Positions 56,094 to 64,000 of a stretch of 64,000 nt of DNA are shown piece by piece. Position numbers and translations under genes: made by a program. The notes beneath the pieces were generated by a model. The model was given only the letters and a program-made list of their open reading frames with translations, made no database searches and had not been told where the DNA came from. Position 1 is the first letter of the stretch, and every line of letters starts with the position of its first letter. The stretch comes from Sporosarcina luteola (lineage in GTDB: Bacteria > Bacillota > Bacilli > Bacillales_A > Planococcaceae), in the NCBI RefSeq assembly GCF_023715535.1, contig NZ_JAMBOI010000004.1, positions 186,001 to 250,000 of the forward strand, given 5' to 3'.

Positions 56094-57113
56094 TCAAAAG
56101 TTCCATCCACGGTCATACTGTTTAGGCGGCTCGATTGCCACACCCAATTCCTTCGCGGCGGAATATGGCCAATACGGATTGCGGAGCAATTCACGAGCTA
56201 GCAGAACGACATTTGCGCGTTCATTCTTTAAAATCTCCTCAGCTTGCAGCCCCGTGGTAATCAAACCGACGGCACCTGTCGCAATACCGGTTTCTTTTCT
56301 GATCTGTTCGGAAAACGGCACTTGGTAGCCAGGGTATGCGTCGATCTTCGCAGGAACGACAGCACCAGAACTCACATCGATCAAATCGACATCTTGTGTT
56401 TTCATCCAATTTACCATTTCGATATATTGGGAAGTCGACATTCCGCCATCCGCGTAATCTTCTGCAGATATCCGTACGAATAAAGGTCCGTCCCAGACCG
56501 AACGAACAGAATCAATTATCTCGCGTAAAAAGCGATAACGTTTTTCGGAAGGTCCGCCATATTCGTCCGTTCTTTCATTTGCCAGCGGCGAAAGGAATTC
56601 ATTGATTAAATAGCCATGGGCGGCGTGCAGTTCGATGACGTCAAATCCTGCTTTCTTTGCCCGGATTGCTGCATCCTTAAAAGCGTCAATCGTTTCACGG
56701 ATTTCCGCAAGCGACATCTCGACGGGCGTTTTATATTGTTCATTGAAGCGAATGGCGCTTGGCGCATAAATATCGCCTTCCACTGTAGCCTTTCTGCCTG
56801 CATGGGCGATTTGGATGCCAGTCTTTGCTCCATGTTGTTTCATGAGGCGGACAATTTCGGAAAGTCCTTCCACATGGTCATCGCTCCAAATGCCAAGGTC
56901 GCGATCTGAAATCCTGCCTTCCGGCAATACAGCTGTCGCTTCCACGATTATGAGTCCAACTTGCCCGACAGCACGGGTGGCATAATGGATCTTATGCCAA
57001 TCCTCGACTTTGCCATCAAAGTTATGGCATGAATACATGCACATCGGTGCCATGACAATCCGATTTTTAAATTCAACCCCGCGAATTGTATAAGGTGTAA
57101 ATAATTTTGCCAA
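56094..57113 (-). CDS. namA: NADPH dehydrogenase NamA (old yellow enzyme, YqjM type)
   Basis: An FMN enzyme of 339 residues that reduces activated double bonds with NADPH. The YqjM subclass marks are present: [11 protein letters not shown] with the redox-tuning Cys, [10 protein letters not shown] with the substrate-binding His pair, [27 protein letters not shown], and QYDRGW at the end. Start TTG 57113 follows AGAGGAGGT on the minus strand and fits the B. subtilis protein of 338 residues. It lies 22 bases behind proI and is probably cotranscribed with it under the proline T-box. Confidence 0.93.
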   Translation of the reverse strand: MAKLFTPYTIRGVEFKNRIVMAPMCMYSCHNFDGKVEDWHKIHYATRAVGQVGLIIVEATAVLPEGRISDRDLGIWSDDHVEGLSEIVRLMKQHGAKTGIQIAHAGRKATVEGDIYAPSAIRFNEQYKTPVEMSLAEIRETIDAFKDAAIRAKKAGFDVIELHAAHGYLINEFLSPLANERTDEYGGPSEKRYRFLREIIDSVRSVWDGPLFVRISAEDYADGGMSTSQYIEMVNWMKTQDVDLIDVSSGAVVPAKIDAYPGYQVPFSEQIRKETGIATGAVGLITTGLQAEEILKNERANVVLLARELLRNPYWPYSAAKELGVAIEPPKQYDRGWNF

Positions 57114-57135
57114 TTCGATTACCTCCTCTTTCTTA

Positions 57136-57948
57136 TCACTGAGACAGTGCGCCCAGTTCCCGCGAACGCCTTTCCGCACTTAGTAGGCAGTCATGAATCG
57201 TCTCTTTGAATAAACGAGCCTCAAGAGCCTTTAATCCGGCTTCCGTTGTTCCGCCCGGGCTTGTCACATTCTTCCGTAACTGTTCAGGCTCTTCGCCGGT
57301 TTGCCGTAACATCGCGGCAGCCCCTTCGAACGTCTGGATGATCAGCTCGCGTGCCACTTCATTGGAAAGCCCAATTGCAATTGCGGCTTCTTCCAATGCC
57401 TCCACCATATAATAAACATATGCCGGGCCGCTGCCGGATAAAGCCGTCACTATATGTAACTTATCCTCATCGACTTCTTTCACAACACCAATGGATGACA
57501 GCAGTTCTAAAATACGGTTTCGCATAGTTACATTCACTAAAGCATTCATTGAAACACCGCTTGCGGATTTTCCAATGGTGGCCGAAGTATTTGGCATGGA
57601 ACGGGCGATAGGGCGAAAGCCTAGACCATTCTCAATTGTATTGATCGACACGCCGGCGATTACGGATAAAACAGCCGCATCATCATTGATGTAATCGGCA
57701 ATATCATCCATCGCTAGTTTGATGTCTTTCGGCTTTGTCGCCAATACGATAAGTTCTGCATTCTGCAATGCAATTCGATCCTGACAAACGATAGAAACCC
57801 CATACGTTTTCTGCATGTGGGCAAGCCTCTCATCATCCGATTTATTCATTACATATATATCAGCAGGCAGCATGACTTCATTAGCAAGTATACCAGCAAT
57901 GATTGCCTCCGCCATGGAGCCGGCTCCTACGAACACTAGCTTTCCCAT
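57136..57948 (-). CDS. proI: Pyrroline-5-carboxylate reductase
   Basis: This enzyme makes proline from pyrroline-5-carboxylate with NADPH. The protein has 270 residues: nucleotide site [17 protein letters not shown], then [20 protein letters not shown], and the signature [24 protein letters not shown] with the C-terminal [15 protein letters not shown]. Start ATG 57948 follows AAAGGA by 9 bases. B. subtilis has several such reductases; the T-box with a proline specifier upstream supports ProI, the form used for protein synthesis needs. Confidence 0.93.
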   Translation of the reverse strand: MGKLVFVGAGSMAEAIIAGILANEVMLPADIYVMNKSDDERLAHMQKTYGVSIVCQDRIALQNAELIVLATKPKDIKLAMDDIADYINDDAAVLSVIAGVSINTIENGLGFRPIARSMPNTSATIGKSASGVSMNALVNVTMRNRILELLSSIGVVKEVDEDKLHIVTALSGSGPAYVYYMVEALEEAAIAIGLSNEVARELIIQTFEGAAAMLRQTGEEPEQLRKNVTSPGGTTEAGLKALEARLFKETIHDCLLSAERRSRELGALSQ

Positions 57949-57970
57949 CCTCATCCGTCCTTTCATGTGA

Positions 57971-58222
57971 ATAAAAAAAGCGCTTCCGTCCCGATATAAT
58001 CAGGACGAAAACGCATGTTTCCGCGGTACCACCTAAATTTGCCGGAGTCAATCCAACACAACTTACTAGCTTTCGTAACGTGAAAGGGACGGCCATGTTT
58101 CCATGGCAGCTCAGAAGCAGGTTCGGGGCAGGAGAGGGATAGCGGCTCTCAGTCGTTGGCCGGCTTTCCTGTTTCCTTCACTGCCACTACTTGTCTTCTT
58201 CAACGCTCTCGTATTGTGAATT
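57971..58222 (-). promoter_or_regulatory. Proline-responsive T-box leader of proI-namA
   Basis: The T-box AGGTGGTACCGCGG is perfect at 58034-58021. Stem I is recognisable: helix GAAG/CTTC at the base, specifier loop with AGTA on the 5' side and GAA before the specifier, then helix GGCAG/CTGCC. The codon after GAA is CCT (58121-58119), proline, followed by a purine. A terminator hairpin with a run of seven T (about 58013-57972) competes with the antiterminator. Uncharged tRNA-Pro should therefore switch the operon on, which suits proI. Confidence 0.93.
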
Positions 58223-58228
58223 ACAGTG

Positions 58229-58257
58229 ATTATTGCATGTTATCAAACAAAAGTCAA
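58229..58257 (-). promoter_or_regulatory. Sigma-A promoter of the T-box transcript
   Basis: On the minus strand, TTGACT (58257-58252), a 17-base spacer and AATAAT (58234-58229) lie directly before the T-box leader. Confidence 0.75.
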
Positions 58258-58260
58258 CGA

Positions 58261-59379
58261 TTACAATAGATCTTGAAATAGATAAACGGTGCCTGCGAGG
58301 AGGGCTATAAGTAGAACGATGAACATAACTTTCCACACACTGATCGGGGCTTTCCCGCTTACTTTTCCCGTCTGGCCATTCACAAGGAACCGGTATACAT
58401 TATTGTTGAAAGTGAAGGAGGATATCCAAAGCGGCAGTAAAATATGTTTGAATGTTATGTCGTCATATGACGTATCCACCTGCACAATTCGCACTTCGTC
58501 GCCAGTTTCCTGACGTAATATGCCATTCCGTATCCTATGATCGATAATACTACGTGCTGAAAACCAGCCTTCTTTTAACGGAATCGAATAACGCTCTGCG
58601 AGGAAGCCCGATAAATATTCTGTTCTATAGTCCAGTAAGCCTTCAAGTTGAAAAGGCTCCACTTTATCAATCAAACCGGAGGCGACATTGCGTGACGCCT
58701 TCACTAATACATCATCGAAGAAATTAGTATAGGTCCCATATTCGGTCCGCCATCTGATTTTCCTGACCTGTTCTGTAACTTGCTCCATCTTACCGTCGCG
58801 ATGGACCGTACGTGTCTCCATTACATAATAATATGTGCCGATCCTAACCGTATAAGCGGTGTTGGTATGAGAGTCAAACGTCCAATAAGGGATATAGGCT
58901 CCATTGATCTTTTTCAGCTCATAATCCTTTTTCAACCTGGAAGGAGCGAAATATCGTTTGGAGATCCATTTTTTGAATTTCTCAACAGCCTCATCCTTCG
59001 AGATTTGAAAGGGAAGCACCAATGCGGGTTTGATACCTGCATCATGATCCGTGACTGCAATATGAGAAGAACCGCAAAAGGTGCAGAAATCGGCAACTTT
59101 ATCATTGTCCAAAAGAGTTTCCGCTCCGCAATTATCACATTGGAACACCCGTTTTTCATTGCTCCAACTATGGTCTGCCAGATCTAATGCATCCAAATAG
59201 TCATGTTCTGTCGTGTTTTCACGAGTGGCTTCAATTTCAACTTCAGTCCCGCAAAAAGGGCATTTCAAACCGCGGGAAACAGGGTCATATACGGTATTTC
59301 CTCCACAGGAATTACATTGATTCACTTCAGTTTCTTCAATCTTCCCATCTTCAACGAATTCATTCTCCACATTCGTCAT
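58261..59379 (-). CDS. YdjG-like zinc-ribbon membrane protein
   Basis: A protein of 372 residues with two N-terminal zinc ribbons (CNSCGG...CPFCGT and CDNCGAE...CTFCGS), a middle domain (KPALVLPFQISKDEAVEKFKKWI, INGAYIPYWTFDS) and one C-terminal membrane helix (about 348-368) preceded by VNGQTGKVSGKAPISVWK. The layout and these segments match B. subtilis YdjG, which with YdjH and YdjI recruits the phage-shock protein PspA to membranes. The partner gene for a YdjI-like protein lies 18 bases upstream. No pspA or ydjH is adjacent. The function is inferred from this pairing. Confidence 0.8.
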   Translation of the reverse strand: MTNVENEFVEDGKIEETEVNQCNSCGGNTVYDPVSRGLKCPFCGTEVEIEATRENTTEHDYLDALDLADHSWSNEKRVFQCDNCGAETLLDNDKVADFCTFCGSSHIAVTDHDAGIKPALVLPFQISKDEAVEKFKKWISKRYFAPSRLKKDYELKKINGAYIPYWTFDSHTNTAYTVRIGTYYYVMETRTVHRDGKMEQVTEQVRKIRWRTEYGTYTNFFDDVLVKASRNVASGLIDKVEPFQLEGLLDYRTEYLSGFLAERYSIPLKEGWFSARSIIDHRIRNGILRQETGDEVRIVQVDTSYDDITFKHILLPLWISSFTFNNNVYRFLVNGQTGKVSGKAPISVWKVMFIVLLIALLAGTVYLFQDLL

Positions 59380-59397
59380 CCCATCACCCCGTTACGA

Positions 59398-60537
59398 TTA
59401 GCCATCAAGGCCCTCTCCGCAATCTCCACAAAACTTTGCAGCGGGACCATTAATTGCTCCGCATCCCGTACATTTCTTCTCTGTCACTTGTTTTGCGCCG
59501 CATTCTCCGCAGAATTTCGCTCCTTCTTTAATTTCCGTATGGCAATTGACGCAAGGAACTTTCTTTTCTTGAACCGAATTTCCGCATTCCGGGCAGAATT
59601 TTGCGGTCGTCTTAATTTGCGCCTGACAGTGCGGGCAAGCCTTTTTTTCCGGTTCTGCCGAAGATGCTGTCTGCTGATTCGCAGTGAAGGCTCCGGCCAT
59701 TGCATTACCGATTGCAGCGCCAGCACCGATTCCGGCACCTGTTGCAGCCATGCCGCCGCCTTCATTTCGGGCTGCTTCACGGATAGCTTCTGCGGCCTGG
59801 TATTGCGTATACGTATTCATGTTCCCTAGGACGCCCATCGTTGTCCGCTTGTCCATTGCCTCCTCGACTTCTTTTGGCAGGGACAAGTTTTCAATATATA
59901 GGGAAGTGATGTCGAAGCCGAATTCGGCGAAGCGCTCTTTCATCTTCTCCCGTCCCTGGATGCTCAGTTCGTCGTAATACATGGCTAGGTCAAGCGCCGG
60001 AATTTGCGATTCGGCAAACAGGTCCGTCAATCCGGATAGAATCATCTTCTTCAAATGATTTTCAATGCTGCTCGTATCATATGAACTGTTTGTACCAAAA
60101 AGCTCCTTTAAAAAGCGCACAGCGTCGGATACTCTATATGAATAAATGCCGTAGCCGCGCAGGCGAATCATTCCAAAATCAGCGTCACGCATCATGATCG
60201 GATTGGAAGTTCCCCATTTTTGATTTATGAACTGCTTTGTATTCACAAAATAGACTTCAGCCTTGAAGGGAGAATTGAAACCGGTTTTCCAAGATTTAAG
60301 CTTCGTCAATACAGGCAAGTTTTGCGTATATAAGACATGATGTCCAGGAGTGAACACATCGGCGATTTCTCCCTCATTTACGAATACAGCGACTTGCGAT
60401 TCGCGGACGATTAGACTCGCGCCCATTTTGATTTCATTGTTTTGTACCGGGAAGCGGTACACCATTGTATTAGTATTTTGGTCCGTCCATTCTATTACTT
60501 CGATGAATTGGCTTTTGAAAAAATTGAAGATTCCCAT
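59398..60537 (-). CDS. YdjI-like SPFH-domain protein with three C-terminal zinc ribbons
   Basis: A protein of 379 residues. The SPFH-related domain (about 1-230) begins MGIFNFFKSQFIEVIEW and includes IMMRDADFGMIRLRGYGIYSYRV and FGFDITSLYIENLSLPKEVEEAMDKR. An Ala/Gly-rich linker (about 255-290) is followed by three zinc ribbons: CPHC..CPEC, CVNC..CGEC, CTGC..CGDC. B. subtilis YdjI shares the first part. It likely forms a membrane-associated scaffold with the YdjG-like protein encoded next. AGAGGGGG precedes the ATG on the minus strand. Confidence 0.83.
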   Translation of the reverse strand: MGIFNFFKSQFIEVIEWTDQNTNTMVYRFPVQNNEIKMGASLIVRESQVAVFVNEGEIADVFTPGHHVLYTQNLPVLTKLKSWKTGFNSPFKAEVYFVNTKQFINQKWGTSNPIMMRDADFGMIRLRGYGIYSYRVSDAVRFLKELFGTNSSYDTSSIENHLKKMILSGLTDLFAESQIPALDLAMYYDELSIQGREKMKERFAEFGFDITSLYIENLSLPKEVEEAMDKRTTMGVLGNMNTYTQYQAAEAIREAARNEGGGMAATGAGIGAGAAIGNAMAGAFTANQQTASSAEPEKKACPHCQAQIKTTAKFCPECGNSVQEKKVPCVNCHTEIKEGAKFCGECGAKQVTEKKCTGCGAINGPAAKFCGDCGEGLDG

Positions 60538-60624
60538 ATCCGTCCCCCTCTAAAAAAGTTGTTGTCTTTATAGTATACTACGGATTCAGTGAGTAAAGGT
60601 TTCAAGAAAATGGGTTTATCTAGA

Positions 60625-60653
60625 GTGACGAGACTTTGGAAAAGAGGTACAAT
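60625..60653 (+). promoter_or_regulatory. Possible promoter of yqjP
   Basis: GTGACG (60625-60630), 17 bases, TACAAT (60648-60653), about 58 bases before the start. Confidence 0.4.
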
Positions 60654-60711
60654 GGACTGAATTACCATTCATTACTACTAAATCTGATGGATCTTGAAGG
60701 AGTTTACCTAT

Positions 60712-61656
60712 ATGATACATAAAATCGAAATTCCGACGCCTTTTGCTGTCGGGGATGTAAATGCATTTGTCGTAAAAGGAGATGCTTTATCGCTTGTAGA
60801 CGCGGGACCTAAAACTCCAGAAGCCTATGAAGCGTTAAAACGGGGCCTAAACGAAATCGGTTATACATTTAATGATATAGAGCAGGTTATTTTGACGCAT
60901 CACCACCCCGATCATGCAGGTTGGATGGATGCTTTCGACAAGGCGGAGTTGATCGGTCATCCGTACAACGACCTCTGGCTTAAAAGGGATCAATCATTCA
61001 TGGAATACCACGACCGTTTTTATTTGCAACGCCTGATAGAAGAGGGCGTTCCGGAAAGCTATTTCAATTGGGTGGAAAAGATGAAGCGGCCAATCCGTTT
61101 GATGGGGGACAGGACGTTGGACAGGATAATTGGGGAAGGCAACGAGTGGACAGGCCATCCTGGCTGGATTGTCATGGAAACGCTTGGACATGCTCAAAGT
61201 CATATTGTACTTTTTAATGAAAAGACGGGTGAGATGATTGGGGGCGATCTTGTTCTTGCAAAAGTATCGTCCAATCCTTTGATTGAACCTCCTGCAAACC
61301 GGGAAGCGGAACGGCCGAAATCACTATTACAATACAATGCCTCGTTGAAACGTCTTTTAGAATTGCCGATTGACGTCGTTTATGGCGGTCATGGAAATGA
61401 AGTGCGGAATATCCGTCCGCTGATCGAATCGCGTCTACTGAAACAGCACGAACGGGCAATGAAGGTGCACGCCATGCTGAATGAAGGAAGCAAGACGATC
61501 TTTGAACTGACACAGCAATTATTCCCCACTGTCTATGAAAGGGAACTGGGTCTGACATTATCTGAAACTATCGGGCAAACGGATTATTTATTATCAAAAG
61601 GATTTGTACGAGAAACGATAGGAGAAGGCGGTATTTTGTATTATGAACAAACGTAA
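60712..61656 (+). CDS. yqjP: Metallo-beta-lactamase-fold hydrolase YqjP
   Basis: A predicted hydrolase of 314 residues with the metal motif LTHHHPDHAGW, further His/Asp ligands in METLGHAQSHIVLF and GGDLVLA, and VVYGGHGNEV. A C-terminal winged-helix-like part follows (about 250-314), as in LACTB2-like members, some of which are nucleases. Substrate unknown. ATG 60712 follows GAAGGAG. It overlaps yqjQ by 14 bases. Confidence 0.87.
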   Translation: MIHKIEIPTPFAVGDVNAFVVKGDALSLVDAGPKTPEAYEALKRGLNEIGYTFNDIEQVILTHHHPDHAGWMDAFDKAELIGHPYNDLWLKRDQSFMEYHDRFYLQRLIEEGVPESYFNWVEKMKRPIRLMGDRTLDRIIGEGNEWTGHPGWIVMETLGHAQSHIVLFNEKTGEMIGGDLVLAKVSSNPLIEPPANREAERPKSLLQYNASLKRLLELPIDVVYGGHGNEVRNIRPLIESRLLKQHERAMKVHAMLNEGSKTIFELTQQLFPTVYERELGLTLSETIGQTDYLLSKGFVRETIGEGGILYYEQT

Positions 61657-62401
61657 GACAGTTTTAATAACTGGGGCAACGAGCGGTGTCGGGTATGCAA
61701 CTGCAATGCGGCTATTGTCAAATACCGACCGATACACCGTTTTTGCAACTGGAAGGGCTCCGGACAAACTTTGGGAGTTGCAGAACGAAGGGGCAATTGC
61801 AATTCCTGCTGATATTACAAATAAAGAAGAGATGCAAAGCCTATTGGGACAGACCGGCCCATTGGACATCGTCATTTTTTCAGCTGGAGTAGGACATTTT
61901 GAAGCAGCGCATCTACTCTCTGACGAAGCGATCCGCTCAATGATGGATACTAATTTCATTGCTCCTGTTGAACTGACGAAGCGCGTCCTTCCTCAGATGA
62001 TGGAACAACAGGAAGGGCATCTCATTTACATTGGTTCGCAAGCCGGAAAAGTAGCGACGCCAAAGGCTTCTGTATATGCAGCATCCAAGCATGCCTTGAT
62101 CGGATATACAAACGCGCTGCGCATGGAAGTCGCGCCATTCGGCATCAATGTTTCTGTCATACATCCGGGTCCGATCGACACGCCATTCATAGATGGTGCA
62201 GACAGAACAGGAAACTATCGTTCATCGCTCGGCAAGCATCTTTTGAAAGTCGGCACTGTTGCAGATGCGGTCGTCCAAACCATCGCAAAACCCGTCCGCG
62301 AAATTAATTTGCCCGGAATTATGGGTATTACGAGCAAACTGTACGGAATTGCACCAGAAATGGTTGAAAAAGTGGGTCGCAAGTATTTCATGAAGAAATA
62401 A
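61643..62401 (+). CDS. yqjQ: Short-chain dehydrogenase YqjQ
   Basis: A classical short-chain dehydrogenase of 252 residues: cofactor motif TGATSGVGYATAMRL, FSAGVGHF in place of the usual NAG motif, catalytic Ser in YIGSQAG and the Tyr-x-x-x-Lys pair in VYAASKHAL, then VIHPGPIDTPF. The substrate cannot be predicted. It is coupled to yqjP, the B. subtilis order. Confidence 0.88.
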   Translation: MNKRKTVLITGATSGVGYATAMRLLSNTDRYTVFATGRAPDKLWELQNEGAIAIPADITNKEEMQSLLGQTGPLDIVIFSAGVGHFEAAHLLSDEAIRSMMDTNFIAPVELTKRVLPQMMEQQEGHLIYIGSQAGKVATPKASVYAASKHALIGYTNALRMEVAPFGINVSVIHPGPIDTPFIDGADRTGNYRSSLGKHLLKVGTVADAVVQTIAKPVREINLPGIMGITSKLYGIAPEMVEKVGRKYFMKK

Positions 62402-62441
62402 ATAAGCTAGGAATGCGTAATCCTGCAAAATAAACGAATAA

Positions 62442-62480
62442 AAAGAGCATGATCCAAACTTCGGACCATGCTCTTCTTTC
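62442..62480 (+). terminator. Terminator of yqjPQ
   Basis: AAAGAGCATG-A-TCC and GGA-C-CATGCTCTT form a stem around an AAACTTC loop, followed by CTTTCC. Confidence 0.75.
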
Positions 62481-62575
62481 CGCACCGGAAAATTTGATTG
62501 TTTGTTCCCTTGCTTCAAACCGTTCTTCCTGACAAACCTAAACGCCCGTCAGTGCAGTCTGATCTTACTGATCCC

Positions 62576-62773
62576 TTACTTTAAAAAGTGTGGTCCTTTT
62601 CGTGACCGACCATAATGGGTATCAGCCTCAAGTTGCACTTCCACAAAAAACCTACCTCTTACCGTACTAAAGTGAGTGGCCGGAGCTATAACAAAATTCC
62701 CCGGACGAGTGTTCCACTTGCCAGTAAAGCAAATTTTCCGCCAAGGCTGTGCAAATCTCCGTGGAATCGACAA
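62576..62773 (-). CDS. Possible small basic protein
   Basis: An open frame of 65 codons starting TTG (minus strand), with GGAGGAG nine bases before the start, a strong ribosome site. The product is basic and contains TRPGNFVIAPATHFSTVRG and ends RSRKGPHFLK; I recognise no family. It lies about 100 bases downstream of the SASP gene on the same strand. Apart from this frame, 62482-62870 holds no other supportable feature. It could equally be a chance frame. Confidence 0.28.
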   Translation of the reverse strand: MSIPRRFAQPWRKICFTGKWNTRPGNFVIAPATHFSTVRGRFFVEVQLEADTHYGRSRKGPHFLK

Positions 62774-62870
62774 TCAATCAATCTCCTCCACTTTCGTTCT
62801 GCCTTGTACTCTACAAATACCCGCAAACTTCATAAGTTAAACATCTTTTACGAAAATTTTTTTATTCACT

Positions 62871-63149
62871 TTACCTATTTTTATTTGCCATCTGTTCCTG
62901 TGCAAGCCGGATCATTTCTTTTACCATATTTCCGCCAATCGGTCCACCAATTTTCCCGGCTTGCTCGGATGTTAATTTGCCATTGTTTCCATCCGAAAAG
63001 GGGATACCTAATTCTTTGGCAATTTCATATTTAACTGAATCAGGATGTTCGGCATCGACCGAATACCCTTTTGATCTCATAACATCCACTTTTAGTTGAT
63101 CCAATTGTTTGCGTGCCTCGGGAACTAAAATACGATTTTTGCGTCCCAT
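62871..63149 (-). CDS. Alpha/beta-type small acid-soluble spore protein
   Basis: SASPs coat and protect DNA in the dormant spore and are broken down at germination. The protein has 92 residues and the family core: LVPEARKQLDQLKVDVM (helix 1), KYEIAKELGIPF with the expected Gpr protease cleavage point after the Glu (about residue 42), and IGGPIGGNMVKEMIRLAQEQMA (DNA-binding helix 2). Start ATG 63149 was chosen because GGAGATGATG precedes it; ATG 63164 is an alternative. Expression from sigma-G is expected, but no convincing sigma-G promoter could be fixed by eye. Confidence 0.9.
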   Translation of the reverse strand: MGRKNRILVPEARKQLDQLKVDVMRSKGYSVDAEHPDSVKYEIAKELGIPFSDGNNGKLTSEQAGKIGGPIGGNMVKEMIRLAQEQMANKNR

Positions 63150-63309
63150 CCACATCATCTCCATTCACAGGTAGTCTTTCCCGAAAGTGAAAAATGATAA
63201 TGGATGAATTGAAATGCGGTTTCGGGAATGCATTAGCATTCCAACATGTTATACTAAACGAAATGAAACAAATAACCATACCGATTTGAAACTGGAGGTG
63301 AGCTTGGAT

Positions 63310-64000
63310 ATGAAAACTGTGACGGTCAAACATATCGTAAAGCGATTCTCATTGGAAGTTCTTGTTGGACACCATATGCTAGATAAAATCCTGAAAAAGA
63401 CCAAAGTCAGAAGACCGGGCTTGGAATTCATGGATAAATTCGATTTTATTGCAACAGAGCATGTCCAAATTCTTGGAAAGAATGAAATCAATTATTTACA
63501 TACGCTCACAGATAGTGAATGCAAGCATCGAATCGCTAATATTGTCCAATACGATCCGCCGTGCATCATCATTACCTCAAATCAGGCGGAGCCACTAGGA
63601 TTACGGCAATATTGCACTGAGGAACATATACCTGTCTTGCGGACGCCTGACTCGACGAGCGAAATGAGTGCGAAACTGGATGCTTACGTCACGAAAGAAA
63701 TGGCTCCTGAAATTGCGGTCCATGGGGTGTGCGTCAATGTAGCGGGGATCGGAATACTTCTCCGTGGCAAGTCTGGGGTAGGGAAGAGTGAAACGGCACA
63801 TACATTGATTGGCAGGGGACATCGATTGATTGCAGACGATATCGTCGTGCTGAAAAAACTGAGTCCGCAAACGCTTCTGGGAACACATGACGAAAAGAAC
63901 AAGGAATTCCTGGCGTTGCGAAGCATTGGCCTTCTCAATGTCGTCAGGCTTTATGGACGTGCAGCCTTTCAGGAAGAGAGCCGAATTGCGCTCGATATAG
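63310..64000 (+). CDS. HPr kinase/phosphorylase-like protein (5' part)
   Basis: The first 230 residues of an HprK-family protein; the gene runs off the window. HprK phosphorylates Ser46 of HPr and so drives carbon catabolite control. The N-terminal domain (1-128) is followed by the kinase domain: catalytic-type His138 in AVHGV, P-loop GKSGVGKSE at 153-161, GHRLIADDIVVL with the Asp pair. The second signature, usually LEIRGLGIINV, here reads LALRSIGLLNV (201-211), losing the Glu and first Gly. ATG 63310 follows GGAGGTG by 9 bases. Its neighbour is a SASP gene, not lgt as for the standard hprK. Confidence 0.82.
   Translation, partial: MKTVTVKHIVKRFSLEVLVGHHMLDKILKKTKVRRPGLEFMDKFDFIATEHVQILGKNEINYLHTLTDSECKHRIANIVQYDPPCIIITSNQAEPLGLRQYCTEEHIPVLRTPDSTSEMSAKLDAYVTKEMAPEIAVHGVCVNVAGIGILLRGKSGVGKSETAHTLIGRGHRLIADDIVVLKKLSPQTLLGTHDEKNKEFLALRSIGLLNVVRLYGRAAFQEESRIALDI

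Noticed and set aside
62615..63034. Plus-strand frame of 139 codons overlapping the SASP gene
   Set aside because: It is antisense to a clear SASP and has no family resemblance or ribosome site.
63150..63260. Sigma-G promoter for the SASP gene
   Set aside because: GCATT and CATTTTT on the minus strand with a 16-base spacer are a possible match, but both boxes deviate and the A/T-rich context makes chance matches likely.
1..64000. CRISPR array, tRNA or rRNA genes
   Set aside because: No regularly spaced direct repeats and no tRNA- or rRNA-like sequences were noticed on reading either strand.

Overview
This window is a chromosomal segment of a spore-forming Bacillota of the order Bacillales. 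Gene order closely follows the Bacillus subtilis yqhL to yqjQ region (lipM, yqhQ, aroQ, efp, spoIIIA, accBC, nusB, folD, xseAB, ispA, dxs, ahrC, recN, spoIVB, spo0A, bkd, brxB, dinB, rnz, proI). It also carries genes that B. subtilis lacks: a class II ribonucleotide reductase and methylmalonyl-CoA mutase. A member of the Planococcaceae such as Sporosarcina is my best guess, but that is inference. No tRNA, rRNA or CRISPR array was seen.

Layout. 1-3.2 kb: end of gcvT, then gcvPA and gcvPB (glycine cleavage). 3.2-4.6 kb: a rhodanese-like membrane protein and lipM. 4.7-8.7 kb: nrdJ in three exons, split by two group I introns, the second carrying a LAGLIDADG homing endonuclease. 8.9-12.8 kb: small membrane protein, yqhQ, yqhR, aroQ, yqhT. 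12.8-16.2 kb: efp and a reduced spoIIIA operon that begins at spoIIIAC. 16.3-27.8 kb: accB, accC, yqhY, nusB, folD, xseA, xseB, ispA, dxs, yqxC, ahrC, recN. 27.8-32.5 kb: spoIVB, spo0A, a FapA-family gene, a glycerophosphodiesterase and yqzF. 32.6-42.7 kb: an eight-gene bkd operon for branched-chain keto acid oxidation. 42.8-44.3 kb: a small island with two inverted GC-rich repeats, a lipoprotein gene and an IS1595-type transposase remnant. 44.5-52.2 kb: mutA, mutB, meaB, brxB, prli42, mce and an acyl-CoA carboxylase subunit. 52.2-57.9 kb: yqjE, cheW, dinB, rnz, namA and proI, the last two under a proline T-box. 58.2-64 kb: a YdjG/YdjI-like pair, yqjP, yqjQ, a spore DNA-binding protein gene and the start of an HPr kinase-like gene.

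How the genes fit together. The bkd operon turns keto acids from valine, isoleucine and leucine into acyl-CoAs. The propionyl-CoA can then pass through the carboxylase, epimerase and B12-dependent mutase encoded just downstream to succinyl-CoA. NrdJ is a second B12-dependent enzyme in the same window. Spo0A, SpoIVB, the SpoIIIA proteins and the SASP show a sporulation programme.

Most unusual points: the doubly intron-split nrdJ, with one intron inside the catalytic NPCGE motif; a spoIIIA operon that lacks spoIIIAA and spoIIIAB and encodes shortened AE, AF and AG; a BkdR that has lost the GAFTGA loop and both arginine-finger positions and sits behind a sigma-A promoter; and a divergent HprK next to a spore-protein gene.
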